Part shown: piece by piece, positions 29,239 to 39,176 of the stretch
Position numbering within the stretch: the first letter of the stretch is position 1
How the letters are laid out: each line of letters opens with the position of its first letter
Notes under the pieces: model-generated
What the model saw: only the letters and a program-made list of their open reading frames with translations
The model's database searches: none
What the model was told of the DNA's origin: nothing
Position numbers and translations under genes: made by a program
NCBI GenBank assembly: GCA_963763205.1
Contig: CAVXNQ010000022.1
Location: 310,001-374,000, forward strand
DNA length: 64,000 nucleotides
Source: DDH964 sp963763205
GTDB taxonomy: Bacteria; Desulfobacterota; Desulfuromonadia; Desulfuromonadales; DDH964
Reading direction: 5' to 3'

Positions 29239-30929
29239 ATAAGGCGTCCATTTTGGTCATCGATGATGAGGAGAGCATCCGCTACACTTTCGAGATGTTC
29301 CTTGAAGGGGCGGGTCACCGGGTCATCACGGCGGGAAGTTTCACCGAAGGAGTCAGGCTCCTCCAAATCCAACGGTTCGACGTCATCTTTGCGGATATCC
29401 TGCTCGGCGACGGGACCGGGCTTGAACTGCTGAGGGAAGCACGGCGGCAGGACCCCTTTTGCCCGGTGGTACTCATAACCGGCTCTCCCACCGTCGATAC
29501 CGCCGCTGAAGCGGTGCGCCTCGGTGCCTACGATTACATCCCCAAACCCATCACTCGGGATATCCTGCTGCGGGTGACCCGGATGGCCCTCGCCGTCCGG
29601 GGGCTTCAGTTGGAGAAGGAGCGTTACCGGCTCAACCTCGAGGCGATCTTCGACAGCGTCCGGGACGGGATCGTGACCGTCGACAACGAGATGAACGTTC
29701 TGGCGGCAAACCGCATCTCGACCACCCTCTGCTGTCTTCCCGACGTTGTCCCCGGGCAGGATCTGGCGGCCCGCTGCGATTGTCGCTGCACCCTCTGCCT
29801 GGATGCCCTGCGGCAATGCCTGCGGGAGCGGCGCATGGTCGAGAGGGATCGGTTTTCCTGCCAGGCCGCCGCCGGGGGAGGCAAGGTTATGTCCATAACC
29901 GCTACGCCTCTCATCGATCAGGGCAAACATGCCGGTGCGGTGCTGGTGATGCGCGACGAAACCCGTCTCGCCACCCTGGAGCGGCATCTCGAAGAGCGGA
30001 CGCAGCTGCATCGGCTGACCGGAAAAAGCCCCGCCATGCAGAAGGTCTTCGATCTGATCGGGGTGCTGGCCGAGGTCGACACCACGGTGCTGATCACCGG
30101 TGAGAGCGGTACCGGCAAGGAGCTGGTCGTCGAGGCCCTGCACTTTGCAGGGGCGCGGCGCGAACAGCCCCTGGTCAAGGTCAATTGCTCGGCCCTGACC
30201 GAGAGCCTGCTGGAAAGCGAGCTGTTCGGACATGTCAAAGGCGCTTTTACCGGCGCCACCAGCGACAAGGTCGGACGTTTCCAGGCGGCGGACGGCGGAA
30301 CGATTTTCCTCGACGAGATTGGTGATATTTCCCCCGGCATGCAGGTGCGGCTCCTGCGCGTTCTGCAGGAACGGGAATTCGAACGGGTGGGAGAGAGCCG
30401 CCCGATTCACGTCGACGTGCGGATCATCGCCGCCACCCACCAGGACCTGGCGGCTGGGGTCCGCAGAGGAACCTTTCGGATGGACCTCTTCTACCGGCTC
30501 AAGGTGGTCGGGATCCAGCTGCCGCCGCTGCGTGAACGGCGGGAGGACCTGCCGCTGCTGGTCGAGCAGTTCCTTGCCCGCTTCAACCGGAAATTCGGAC
30601 GCACCGTCGGCGGGGTCGATGACGAGGTCCTGCGGCTCTTTCTCTCCCATCCCTGGCCCGGCAACGTCCGTGAACTGGAACATGCCATCGAACATGCCTT
30701 CATTCTCTGCCGCGGCCAACGTCTCCTCCCAGAACATCTGCCGGCCGAAATCCGGACCGGCTCAGGCCCGGCGCCGGCGCCGGCGCCACCTCTGGATTCC
30801 GGCCACGACCTGCACTCCGCTTTGAAGGCCGCTGGAGGGAACAAGGCCAGGGCCGCCCGCCTGCTCGGTGTCAGCCGCCGCACCTTCTACCGGAAACTGG
30901 CCGAAAGCGATCATTCCGACGATTCCTGA
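29235..30929 (+). CDS. Sigma-54-dependent response regulator (REC-PAS-AAA-Fis)
   Basis: 564 aa, intact. Receiver domain with Asp54 (FADILLGDG), a PAS domain (about 135-250) containing CDCRCTLC, then an AAA+ domain with Walker A GESGTGKE, the sigma-54 contact loop GAFTGA and Walker B IFLDEIG, and a C-terminal Fis-type helix-turn-helix (KARAARLLGVSRRTFYRKL). Starts within the stop of its cognate kinase. Activates RpoN promoters when phosphorylated. The tandem palindrome immediately after the stop is a candidate binding site. The Cys cluster in the PAS might bind metal or sense redox; that is inference. Confidence 0.93.
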   Translation: MNKASILVIDDEESIRYTFEMFLEGAGHRVITAGSFTEGVRLLQIQRFDVIFADILLGDGTGLELLREARRQDPFCPVVLITGSPTVDTAAEAVRLGAYDYIPKPITRDILLRVTRMALAVRGLQLEKERYRLNLEAIFDSVRDGIVTVDNEMNVLAANRISTTLCCLPDVVPGQDLAARCDCRCTLCLDALRQCLRERRMVERDRFSCQAAAGGGKVMSITATPLIDQGKHAGAVLVMRDETRLATLERHLEERTQLHRLTGKSPAMQKVFDLIGVLAEVDTTVLITGESGTGKELVVEALHFAGARREQPLVKVNCSALTESLLESELFGHVKGAFTGATSDKVGRFQAADGGTIFLDEIGDISPGMQVRLLRVLQEREFERVGESRPIHVDVRIIAATHQDLAAGVRRGTFRMDLFYRLKVVGIQLPPLRERREDLPLLVEQFLARFNRKFGRTVGGVDDEVLRLFLSHPWPGNVRELEHAIEHAFILCRGQRLLPEHLPAEIRTGSGPAPAPAPPLDSGHDLHSALKAAGGNKARAARLLGVSRRTFYRKLAESDHSDDS

Positions 30930-30931
30930 CA

Positions 30932-30969
30932 CAGGTGTGCCATGGCACACAGGTGTGCCATGGCACACC
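30932..30969. repeat. Tandem 18-bp repeat of a palindrome (candidate enhancer)
   Basis: CAGGTGTGCCATGGCACA occurs twice in direct tandem (30932-30949 and 30950-30967). Each copy contains the palindrome TGTGCCATGGCACA; in the second it extends to 18 bp. It starts 2 bases after the stop of the sigma-54 activator and lies about 370 bases upstream of the STAS/che genes. Two phased dyads fit an activator-binding site. I found no -24/-12 element of correct spacing between it and the STAS gene. The remaining 31-kb gap (30970-31337) is AT-richer and shows no other clear feature. Confidence 0.6.
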
Positions 30970-31337
30970 TATACCCTCCTTTTCCGATCCCCCCCTTCTC
31001 CATCTCTGGCAAATCCAGCCACAAATGTAGTGATGATTTTAATTCCACCGGAGCGCTCCCAATCACTCAGTGCCGCGAGAATTCTGCCGATTTTCAAAAT
31101 GGGATGAATTCCGTTGTCTTGTCTGGATGATTAAGAAATGTAAATTAGAATAAAATCGGCATGTTTTATGTTATATCCTGCGCCATCTGTTGATGCCCGG
31201 CAGTTGGTCGAAACGCCCGGTGGAAGCCGTTGCGTTGCCCCTGGCCTGACAGCGGCAGGCCACGTTTGGCAGTCGCCGGCTTGCAGGGGGCTGCGGCCCA
31301 ACAAGTTAGACGGACGAGAACGATCGGTGGAGCACTT

Positions 31338-31676
31338 ATGGTGGACCTTCCGCAGAACCGTACCGAAATTGTGGTCGATCATTCCTTGTCTCTGGAGGAA
31401 CTTCCCAACCTGGCACAAGCCTTGGTCGAGGCGCTGCAGCAGTCGGTCGCGGGAGTCCGTCTGGCCATCGCTACTGGAGAGGTCAGTATGCCGCTGATCC
31501 AGTTGATCTGTGCCGTTCACCGCAGCGCTCAGACTCTTGACAAGGAGTTTGCGGTGGCCTGGCAGGTCCCGACGCCGGTAGCTGCCCTGCTTCAGAATGC
31601 AGGTTTTACCAGGCACGTAGCTTGCCCGCGCAGCCAGAGCGGAGAATGCCTTTGGCTCCAGCAGCACTGGTCGTGA
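31338..31676 (+). CDS. STAS-like domain protein at head of che cluster
   Basis: 112 aa. ATG after GGTGGAG. The pattern VVDHSLSLEELPNLAQALVEAL, GVRLAIATGEVSMPLIQLICAVHRSAQTL follows the strand-helix order of STAS (anti-sigma antagonist) domains, with Ser at the position before MPLIQL where many STAS proteins are phosphorylated. STAS proteins are often the first gene of Geobacter-type chemotaxis clusters. The assignment is by pattern and context; sequence similarity is modest. Confidence 0.6.
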   Translation: MVDLPQNRTEIVVDHSLSLEELPNLAQALVEALQQSVAGVRLAIATGEVSMPLIQLICAVHRSAQTLDKEFAVAWQVPTPVAALLQNAGFTRHVACPRSQSGECLWLQQHWS

Positions 31677-31804
31677 GATACGCGATTCGGCTCAATCTTG
31701 GGGCAGAAGGGGGCCTCGGCGCATGGAGCGCCTACAGGGTTTTGCTGCAAATCCACGATGAAGAGGTCCGCACGAGTGGACTGAAGAAACTTTAAGGGGG
31801 AACC

Positions 31805-32176
31805 ATGGGCAAGAGAATCATGATTGTTGACGATTCATCGAGCATCCGGGCACTGATCGCCAGCGCCCTGAACGGCCAAGGGTACGATGTCCTCGAGGCT
31901 GAGGATGGGGCGGATGCCCTGGAGAAGCTGATGACGCAGGGCAAATCGGTCGATATGATGATCACCGACTTGAACATGCCGCGCATGGATGGAATCAACC
32001 TGATCGAACGCTTTCGTAAGATCCCCGGTTACCGCTTTATCCCGGTGGTGATGTTGACCACCGAATCCCAGGAGGAAAAGCGGCGCCAGGGGAAAGCGGC
32101 CGGAGCTTCGGCCTGGTTGACCAAACCCTTCAAGCCGGAACAGCTCCTCGGCCTGGTGCGCATGGTTCTGGTATGA
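31805..32176 (+). CDS. cheY: Chemotaxis response regulator CheY
   Basis: 123 aa single-domain receiver. Acidic pair IMIVDDSSS, phospho-acceptor Asp55 (ITDLNMPRMDG), Thr in MLTTES and Lys in KPFKPEQ are all present. Shuttles the signal from CheA to its output. Strong AAGGGGG ribosome site; its stop overlaps the cheA start (ATGA). Confidence 0.95.
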   Translation: MGKRIMIVDDSSSIRALIASALNGQGYDVLEAEDGADALEKLMTQGKSVDMMITDLNMPRMDGINLIERFRKIPGYRFIPVVMLTTESQEEKRRQGKAAGASAWLTKPFKPEQLLGLVRMVLV

Positions 32177-34288
32177 GCGGCGTCGGAGGGGAGATCTTTG
32201 TCGATGAAGCCCGGGAGTTGCTGGCGGAGGTCGAAAGCGCGCTGCTGGCCCTGGAGCGGGATGCCGAGGATCCCGAACTGGTCGCTACCCTGTTTCGCGC
32301 CCTGCACACCCTCAAGGGCTCGGGCGCGATGTTCGGCTTCGACGATATCGCCACCGTTGCCCATGAGATGGAGACGGTCTTCGAGCAGGTGCGCAGCGGC
32401 AGTCTGGCGGTTTCCGCCGAACTCGTCGACCTTGGCCTGCTCGCCCTCGACCACCTGCGAACCCTGGTGGGCCTGGCCGCCGGCGAAGCTCGCGAGCACC
32501 CCGACGTCGTCGGCCTGCTGGCGAGGATCGGCGCCTTCTCCGGCCGCAGCGCCAAGGGTGAGCCCCTGATTCCCGCGGCACGGGCCATCGGCAGCGACCT
32601 CCTGCGGACCTACCGAATCCGTTTCCATCCCCCCGCCGACATCTTCCAACGGGGGCTCAACCCCCTCGGGTTCCTGCACGAACTCTATGCCCTCGGCGAT
32701 TGCCTGGCGGTGGTACAGACCGGAGAGATCCCCGATCTGCAGGCCTTCGACCCCCAGCGCTGCTATCTCTTCTGGGACCTGATCCTGACTACCGCTGCCG
32801 ACCATCGATGCGATCCGCGACATCTTCATCTTCATCGAAGACGGCTGCCGGCTGAATATCAGTCTGATCGACGAAGAGGGGTGGCCGGAGAACGCTGCGG
32901 ACTACAAACGACTCGGCGAGATTCTCGTTGAGCGCGGCGACCTCGCTACCCGGGACCTTGAGCAGGTTCTGCGGGAGCGCAAGCGGCTCGGCGAATCGCT
33001 GGTCGAGGCCGGCCTGGTCGACAGCAGCCGGGTCGGTTCGGCCCTCGCCGAGCAGCAGCGGATTCAGGAGCTGCGGCGCCAGCGGCAGGAGGGCGGCACC
33101 GCCAAGAGTCTGCGGGTCAACTCGGAGAAGCTCGACCAGCTGGTCGATCTGGTCGGGGAACTGGTGACCATCCAGGCGCGCCTCAGCCAGACCAGCCTGC
33201 GCAGCCACGATCCGGACATCGCCGCCGTCGCCGAAGAGGTCGAACGGCTGACCTGGGCGCTTCGAGACCAGGTGCTGAACATCCGCATGCTCCCCATCGG
33301 CACCACGTTCGGCAATTTCCGCCGGATGGTCAGGGATCTCGGCGCAGAACTCGGCAAGGAGGTGGAGCTGGTGACGGGGGGGGGCGAAACCGAACTGGAC
33401 AAGACCGTTCTCGAACGGTTGAACGATCCTTTGGCCCACCTGATCCGCAACTGCATCGGCCACGGCATCGAATCCCCCACCGAACGGCTGGAGGCAGGGA
33501 AGTCGCGCACCGGCAGGATCCAGCTCTTTGCCAGCCAGGTGGGGTCCAACGTCCAGGTTCAGATCAGCGACGACGGCAGGGGCCTTGACAGCCGGCGGAT
33601 CCGGGCCCAGGCGGTGGCGTCCGGGTTGCTTGCCCCCGAGGCGGAGCTCAACGAGAAGGAGCTCTTCGAGCTGATTTTCATCCCCGGTTTCACTACCACT
33701 GCCGAAGTTACCAGTGTTTCGGGGCGCGGGGTGGGGATGGATGTCGTTCGCCAGGCCGTGGACGGCTTGCGGGCCACGATCGATATCGCCAGCACGCCGG
33801 GCAAGGGAACGACCTTCACCATGGAGCTCCCACTGACCCTCGCCATCATCGACGGTCTCCTGGTCGACATCGGCGGAGAGAATTTCGTTCTCCCCCTCTC
33901 AGCGGTGGAGGAGTGTATCGAACTCAAACAGGAGGAGCGCAAAAAGAGCGGATCCCGCAACCTGGTCTACCTGCGGGAGGAACTCATTCCCTTCATCCGC
34001 CTGCGGGAGCGCTTCGGGATTCCCGGCGAGGCGCCGGAAATCGAGCAGATCGTGATTGCCACCTTGGAGAAGCGGCGGGTCGGCTTTGTGGTCGATTCGG
34101 TGGTGGGGGAAAACCAGACGGTGATCAAGCCGCTGGGACGGCTGTACCGGGAAGCCCGCGGCCTGTCGGGCGCCACGATTCTCGGCGACGGCAGCGTGGC
34201 GCTGATCCTCGACTTGCCCCAACTCGTGCAGATGGAGGAGATTGCGGAAGACGCGCTGATAGGGGCGTTCGCCGGTAGAAAGGACTGA
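32173..34288 (+). CDS. cheA: Chemotaxis histidine kinase CheA (one frame break)
   Basis: 704 aa once repaired. P1 Hpt domain with His45 (FRALHTLKGSGAMFGF). A middle region (about 140-250) includes FHPPADIFQRGLNPLGFL, a segment common in non-enteric CheA. Then the dimerisation domain (RVNSEKLDQLVDLVGELV), HATPase (HLIRNCIGHGIE, DDGRGLD, SVSGRGVGMDVV) and the CheW-like P5 domain. The canonical HLxRNxxDHGIE has Gly (CIGHGIE) where most have Asp. An extra G near 32802 breaks the frame (TIDAIRDIF expected). Receives receptor signals and phosphorylates CheY and CheB. Confidence 0.94.
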
Positions 34289-34350
34289 ATAGAGCAGGCA
34301 GGGGGTCGTTTCCGCGATTTTTCTGTCGTTTCGGAGAGGAGAGAAATCCC

Positions 34351-36323
34351 ATGGCTTTGAAAACGCTCAAAATCGGTTCCCGGCTGGCGCTGGGTTTCGG
34401 GGTACTTCTGGGCCTGCTGGTCGCAGTCGCCGCGAGCAACTACCTGGCGATGGGCCCGGTTGAGCATCGGACGGACCATCTCCTTCGCCAGAGCCTGCCC
34501 GCTACTCTGCTGGCATCACAGATGATCGTCGATACGATCCAGGTGCACCAGTTGCTCACCGATGTTGCCGTCACCCGCCATACCCAAGGGTTGGCCGAAG
34601 CCGAGGCCCGTGCCGGCGCCTTCCGGGATGCCGCCTTGCAGTTCCGCCGGGTGGTCGATGGCGGCGAGGTTGCCGCACTGCAAACCCTGACGGATATGGA
34701 GACCGATTTCGACCTCTTTTATGCCTCCGGCCAGAGGCTGGCCAAGGCTTACCTGGAGGGGGGCGGCGATGCCGATGGTCGCCTCATGGAGGACTTCGAC
34801 TCCCGGTCGGCGGAGTTGGAAAAACGGCTCGGAGCCTTCGGGGACGTTCAGGTCGGGGCGATCGAAGCCTCATCCCGGACCGCTTTCGATGCGGCCCGCC
34901 ATGTCAAGAGTGTGCAGGTACTCTCGAGCGCGGTCGCCCTTCCCCTCGGTGTCCTGGTCTGGCTGCTGGTGGCCCGCAGCATCGTCGCTCCACTGAAAAA
35001 CGCCATCCGGATGACCGAGCGAATCGCCATTGGCGAGACGGCGGAGTTTCTGCCCATGGGGCGCCCCGTACCCTGTTCGAATCGGACCAACTGCGGGGTC
35101 AAGGATTGTCCCAGTTACGACAAGGTCGATCATTGCTGGGTCACCAGCGGATCGTTTTCCATCATCAAGCATTGCCCAAAGGCAGCCCGGGGGGAGGACT
35201 GCCGGAACTGCGACCTCTATGGGGTACGCAACGAACTCGAGGAACTCGGCTCCATCGTCAACGGTATCGCCATCAACATGAACGAACGGCAGGAGCTCGC
35301 CGCTGCCATCGCGCACGGGGATTTGACCCGCGAGGTGGAACTGGCCTCGGAAAACGACGGGCTGGGCAAGGCCCTCCGGTTCATGGTCGGCAAGCTGAAG
35401 AGCATGCTCGCTGAAATCACGGCGGCCACCGACAACGTGGCGTCGGGCAGCGGGTCGATGAGTTCCAGCTCGGAGGAGATGTCCCAGGGGGCCTCCGAGC
35501 AGGCAGCCGCTGCCGAAGAGGCCTCATCGTCCATCGAGCAGATGACTGCCAATATCCGCCAGAACGCCGACAATGCGCTGCAAACGGAGAAGATCGCCAC
35601 CAAGGCCGCCGCAGATGCCAGCGAGGGGGGCGTGGCGGTGGGGGAGACGCTCCAGGCGATGAAGGAGATCGCCAACAAGATCCTGATCATCGAGGAGATT
35701 GCCCGCCAGACCAATCTTCTGGCCCTCAATGCTGCCATCGAGGCGGCCCGGGCGGGGGAGCAGGGCAAGGGGTTTGCGGTGGTGGCCGCCGAGGTGCGCA
35801 AGCTGGCCGAAAGGAGCCAGGTGGCGGCGGGAGAGATCGGCAAACTCTCCGTCTCCAGCGTTGCGGTGGCCGAAAGGGCCGGCAAGATCCTGGAGATCAT
35901 CGTTCCCGACATCCGCAAAACGGCGGAACTGGTCCAGGAGATCAGCGCCGCCAGCAGGGAGCAGGATGCCGGCGCCGGGCAGATCAACAGGGCGATTCAG
36001 CAGCTGGACCTGGTCATCCAGCAGAATGCTTCCGCTTCGGAAGAGATGGCCTCCACCGCCGAGGAACTTTCCAGCCAGGCGGAGCAGCTCCAGGACATGA
36101 TCGCCTTTTTCAAGGTGACGGACGCTGCCGGGACGCCGAAGCCGGGCCGGGAGGTTGCTGGTGAGCCGTTCCCGGAGGTGAAGAAGAAAAGTGGTCGGAC
36201 CGCCTTTTCCGCCAGGGAACTGAGAGGTGATGCTCCGCCGCCGCAGGACACGAGCAGCAAAGGATTTTCCTATGCCCTTGGGGGAAAGAAGACCCGCTGG
36301 ATGAAGAATTTGTCCAGTATTAG
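34351..36323 (+). CDS. Methyl-accepting chemotaxis protein with Cys-rich insert (frame break near C-terminus)
   Basis: About 657 aa. Two transmembrane segments (residues about 15-33 and 195-212) flank a 4-helix-bundle-type periplasmic sensor. At the HAMP position a Cys-rich insert (about residues 240-292: PCSNRTNCGVKDCPSY, HCWVTSG, EDCRNC) resembles the two-CW type domain. The signalling hairpin contains EEIARQTNLLALNAAIEAARAGEQGKGFAVVA. The frame slips near 36250-36290; in the restored frame the tail ends DPLDEEFVQY at a TAG (36321), matching the C-termini of the other two receptors here. The unshifted frame would run to 36378. Confidence 0.9.
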
Positions 36324-36442
36324 AAGCGGGCGGAACAGTCTCCGGCAGTGCCGGTATTTTCGCTCGACAGGCGGTTAAGGGATGGTCCCGCCGCCTGTCC
36401 CGGTGTAGCTATTTTGTGATTTGGGAAAACGGAGGTTGTCAG

Positions 36443-38530
36443 GTGAAGATTGCGGGTAAGTTGGGATTGGGATTTGGATTGGTCGTTGCCCTGCTGGTGG
36501 TGGTGGCCGGGACCGGCATTTTGCAGTTGGGCTGGGTTACCAGCGGCTTCCAGGAGGATGTTGGACAGGCGCAGCGCGCCAACGCCCTTGCCATGGAAGT
36601 CGATTCGGGCATTCTCGAGGTGCTGCGCAGCGAACGGGATTTTGTCGCCAGCCAGGAGGAAACAGATTACAGCCTGGGGGAGGAAGCGCTCAAGAAATCC
36701 AAGGAGGCGGCCGAGGTACTGGTCGGCGTGGCCGGCTCAGTCGATCCCAAGGTCGCTGAGAATGCCAAGAAAATGCTCCCCTTTCTCGATAGCTACGGAG
36801 AAAAATTCAAGGGACTGGTGGCCGCCTCCAAGACCCGTGGGCTTAACGAAAACGAAGGGGTCCAGGGGCGGTTCCGGGATGTGGTTCATGCCTTGGAGGC
36901 CGATTTCGAACAGGCCCGCCGGCTTGAGCTGACCAACTTGGTCCTGCAGATGCGGCGCCATGAGAAGGACTACATGCTGCGGGGGGACAGCAAGTATGTC
37001 GACCTGACCCATGCCGTGGCTGATGACCTCAAGGGGCAGGTGGAAAAAGGCGATTTTCCCGGCGGCCACCAAACAGCGGCTGACCGCCCTGATCGAAAAC
37101 TACCGCCAGGGGTTCGATCAACTGGTGGCCAAAGATACGGAAATCAAACACCTGGAAACGGAAATGCAGCAGGTCTTTGGCAAGATGATGGCCCTGACCG
37201 ATGAAAACGCCGATCTGGCTGCCGCCGACGCGAAGGCCCACGAACAGGAGATCGCCGCCTCGGCCCATACCGCGGTCCTGCTGCTCTGGGGAATCAGCCT
37301 GCTGTGCACCCTGGTGGCCTTTGTCTTCGCCTTCTTCTTTGCGCGCAGCATTTCCCGCCCGGTGATCAAGGGGGTGGCCCTGGCCGAGGAGATCGCCAAG
37401 GGCGATTTCAGCGCCCGGCTCAACCTGGAGCGCTCCGACGAAATCGGCCAGTTGTCCCAGGCCCTCGACAAGATGGCCGACAGCCTTGCCAGCCAGGCCG
37501 ACGTGGCGGAGGAGATCGCCCGGGGGAACCTCACCGTCAAGGTGAAGCTGGCGTCCGAAAAGGATCAACTGGGCAAAGCCCTGCAGAACATGGTGCAGAT
37601 CCTCAGCGACGTCATCGGCCAGGTCAGCGCCGCCACCGACAACGTCTCCTCCGGCAGCCAGGCGATGAGCGCCGCTTCCGAAGAGATGTCGCAGGGGGCG
37701 TCGGAGCAGGCGGCGGCCGCCGAGGAGGCCTCCAGCTCCATCGAGCAGATGACCGCCAACATCCGGCAGAACGCCGACAACGCCCTGCAGACCGAAAAGA
37801 TCGCCATCCAGGCCGCCCAGGACGCTCGCGACGGGGGGACGGCGGTGTCCGAGACGACGGCGGCGATGAAGGAGATCGCCAGCAAGATCATGATCATCGA
37901 GGAGATCGCCCGGCAGACCAACCTGCTGGCCCTCAACGCCGCGATCGAGGCGGCCCGCGCCGGCGAGCACGGCAAGGGCTTCGCGGTGGTGGCCGCCGAG
38001 GTGCGCAAGCTGGCCGAGCGCAGCCAGATGGCGGCCGGCGAGATCAGCAAGCTCTCGGTCTCCAGCGTCGATGTCGCCGAGAAGGCCGCCGACCTGCTCG
38101 AGGTGATCGTGCCCAACATCCAGAAGACCGCCGAACTGGTGCAGGAGATCAGCGCCGCGAGCAAGGAACAGGACTCGGGCGCCGAGCAGATCAACAAGGC
38201 GATCCAGCAGCTCGACCTGGTCATCCAGCAGAACGCCTCCGCCTCCGAGGAGATGGCCTCCACCGCCGAGGAGCTCTCCAGCCAGGCGGAGCAGCTCCAG
38301 GAGATGATCGCTTTCTTCAAGGTCGCCGGACGCGGTAGGATGCGGCGCCGGCAAGGAGTCCAAGGCCACCGTCAAAGGGAAGGCCCCGGCGCAGATCGTC
38401 CATCTCCGCGGCAAGGAAGCAGGGACGGAAGATCGAACATTCGCACCTCGAGGCAAAACGCCCCAAAGGGGTCGTCCTGGACCTGGCCGCCGACACCGAC
38501 AGCCTCGACGAGGAATTCGAGCGCTTTTGA
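36443..38530 (+). CDS. Methyl-accepting chemotaxis protein, HBM-type sensor (three frame breaks)
   Basis: About 694 aa once repaired. GTG start after CGGAGG. The long periplasmic helical region contains MRRHEKDYMLRGDSKYVD, the hallmark of helical bimodular (HBM) sensors, which bind small organic acids in known cases. HAMP (AEEIAKGDFSARLNLERSDEIG) and the conserved signalling tip follow. Extra bases occur near 37058, and two near 38330-38440 in the linker. The repaired tail ends DSLDEEFERF at a TGA (38528). Between two other chemotaxis genes, 39 bases before cheW. Confidence 0.88.
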
Positions 38531-38568
38531 ATGGCCTTTCGGAAAACCGCTATGCCAAAGGAGTGGCT

Positions 38569-39069
38569 ATGTCTGTTGGAGATACGACCAGCCTGCAGTA
38601 CCTGACCTTCACCCTGGGCGACGAGGTCTTCGCCGTCGACGTCACCAAGGCGCGGGAGGTGCTCGACTTCACCACCGTGACGCGGGTGCCGCAGACCCCC
38701 CGCTTCATGCTCGGGGTGATCAACCTGCGCAGCAGCGTGGTGCCGGTCATCGACCTGCGCCTGAAGTTCGGCATGGAAGCCGCCGCGCGGACGGTCAACA
38801 CCTGCATCATCGTCATGGATATCGTCGTCGACGGCGAGGTGATCACCGTCGGCGCGCTGGTCGACTCGGTGCGCGAGGTGCTGGAGATCGGCAGCGACGG
38901 GATCGAGCCGCCGCCGCGCATCGGGACCCGGCTGAAGACCGAGTTCCTCAAGGGGATGGCCGGTTTCGACGACCATTTCGTAATGATTCTCGACATCGAC
39001 CGGGTCTTTTCCGCCGACGAGTTGGCCCTTGTCCAGGCCGCCAGCGAAGTACCCGAAACCGTCGCGTAG
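38569..39069 (+). CDS. cheW: Chemotaxis coupling protein CheW, copy 1
   Basis: 166 aa. Entire CheW fold: YLTFTLGDEVFAVDVTKAREVL, MLGVINLRSSVVPVIDLRLKFGM and GALVDSVREVLEI. It links receptors to CheA. AAAGGAG five bases before the ATG. Its sequence is almost identical to the second cheW at 42363-42863, with only the N- and C-termini and a few central residues differing. Confidence 0.96.
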   Translation: MSVGDTTSLQYLTFTLGDEVFAVDVTKAREVLDFTTVTRVPQTPRFMLGVINLRSSVVPVIDLRLKFGMEAAARTVNTCIIVMDIVVDGEVITVGALVDSVREVLEIGSDGIEPPPRIGTRLKTEFLKGMAGFDDHFVMILDIDRVFSADELALVQAASEVPETVA

Positions 39070-39176
39070 CGCCTTACCGGCGGGTGGGGGCGCCGCCGCC
39101 ATGATGGTAGGAGCTCACGGCACGACCCGCCGCGCCTGTGCGCGGACCAGCTAGAAGATTCCAAGGAGTAGGGATA

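Noticed and set aside
29124..30737. 537-codon open frame antisense to the sigma-54 regulator (and a 536-codon one at 27235-28845)
   Set aside because: Shadows of strongly supported genes; no ribosome sites or recognisable motifs.
31262..31290. Sigma-54 promoter upstream of the STAS gene (TTTGGCAG...CTTGCAG)
   Set aside because: The GG and GC are 13 bases apart instead of 10, so it does not fit the -24/-12 spacing.
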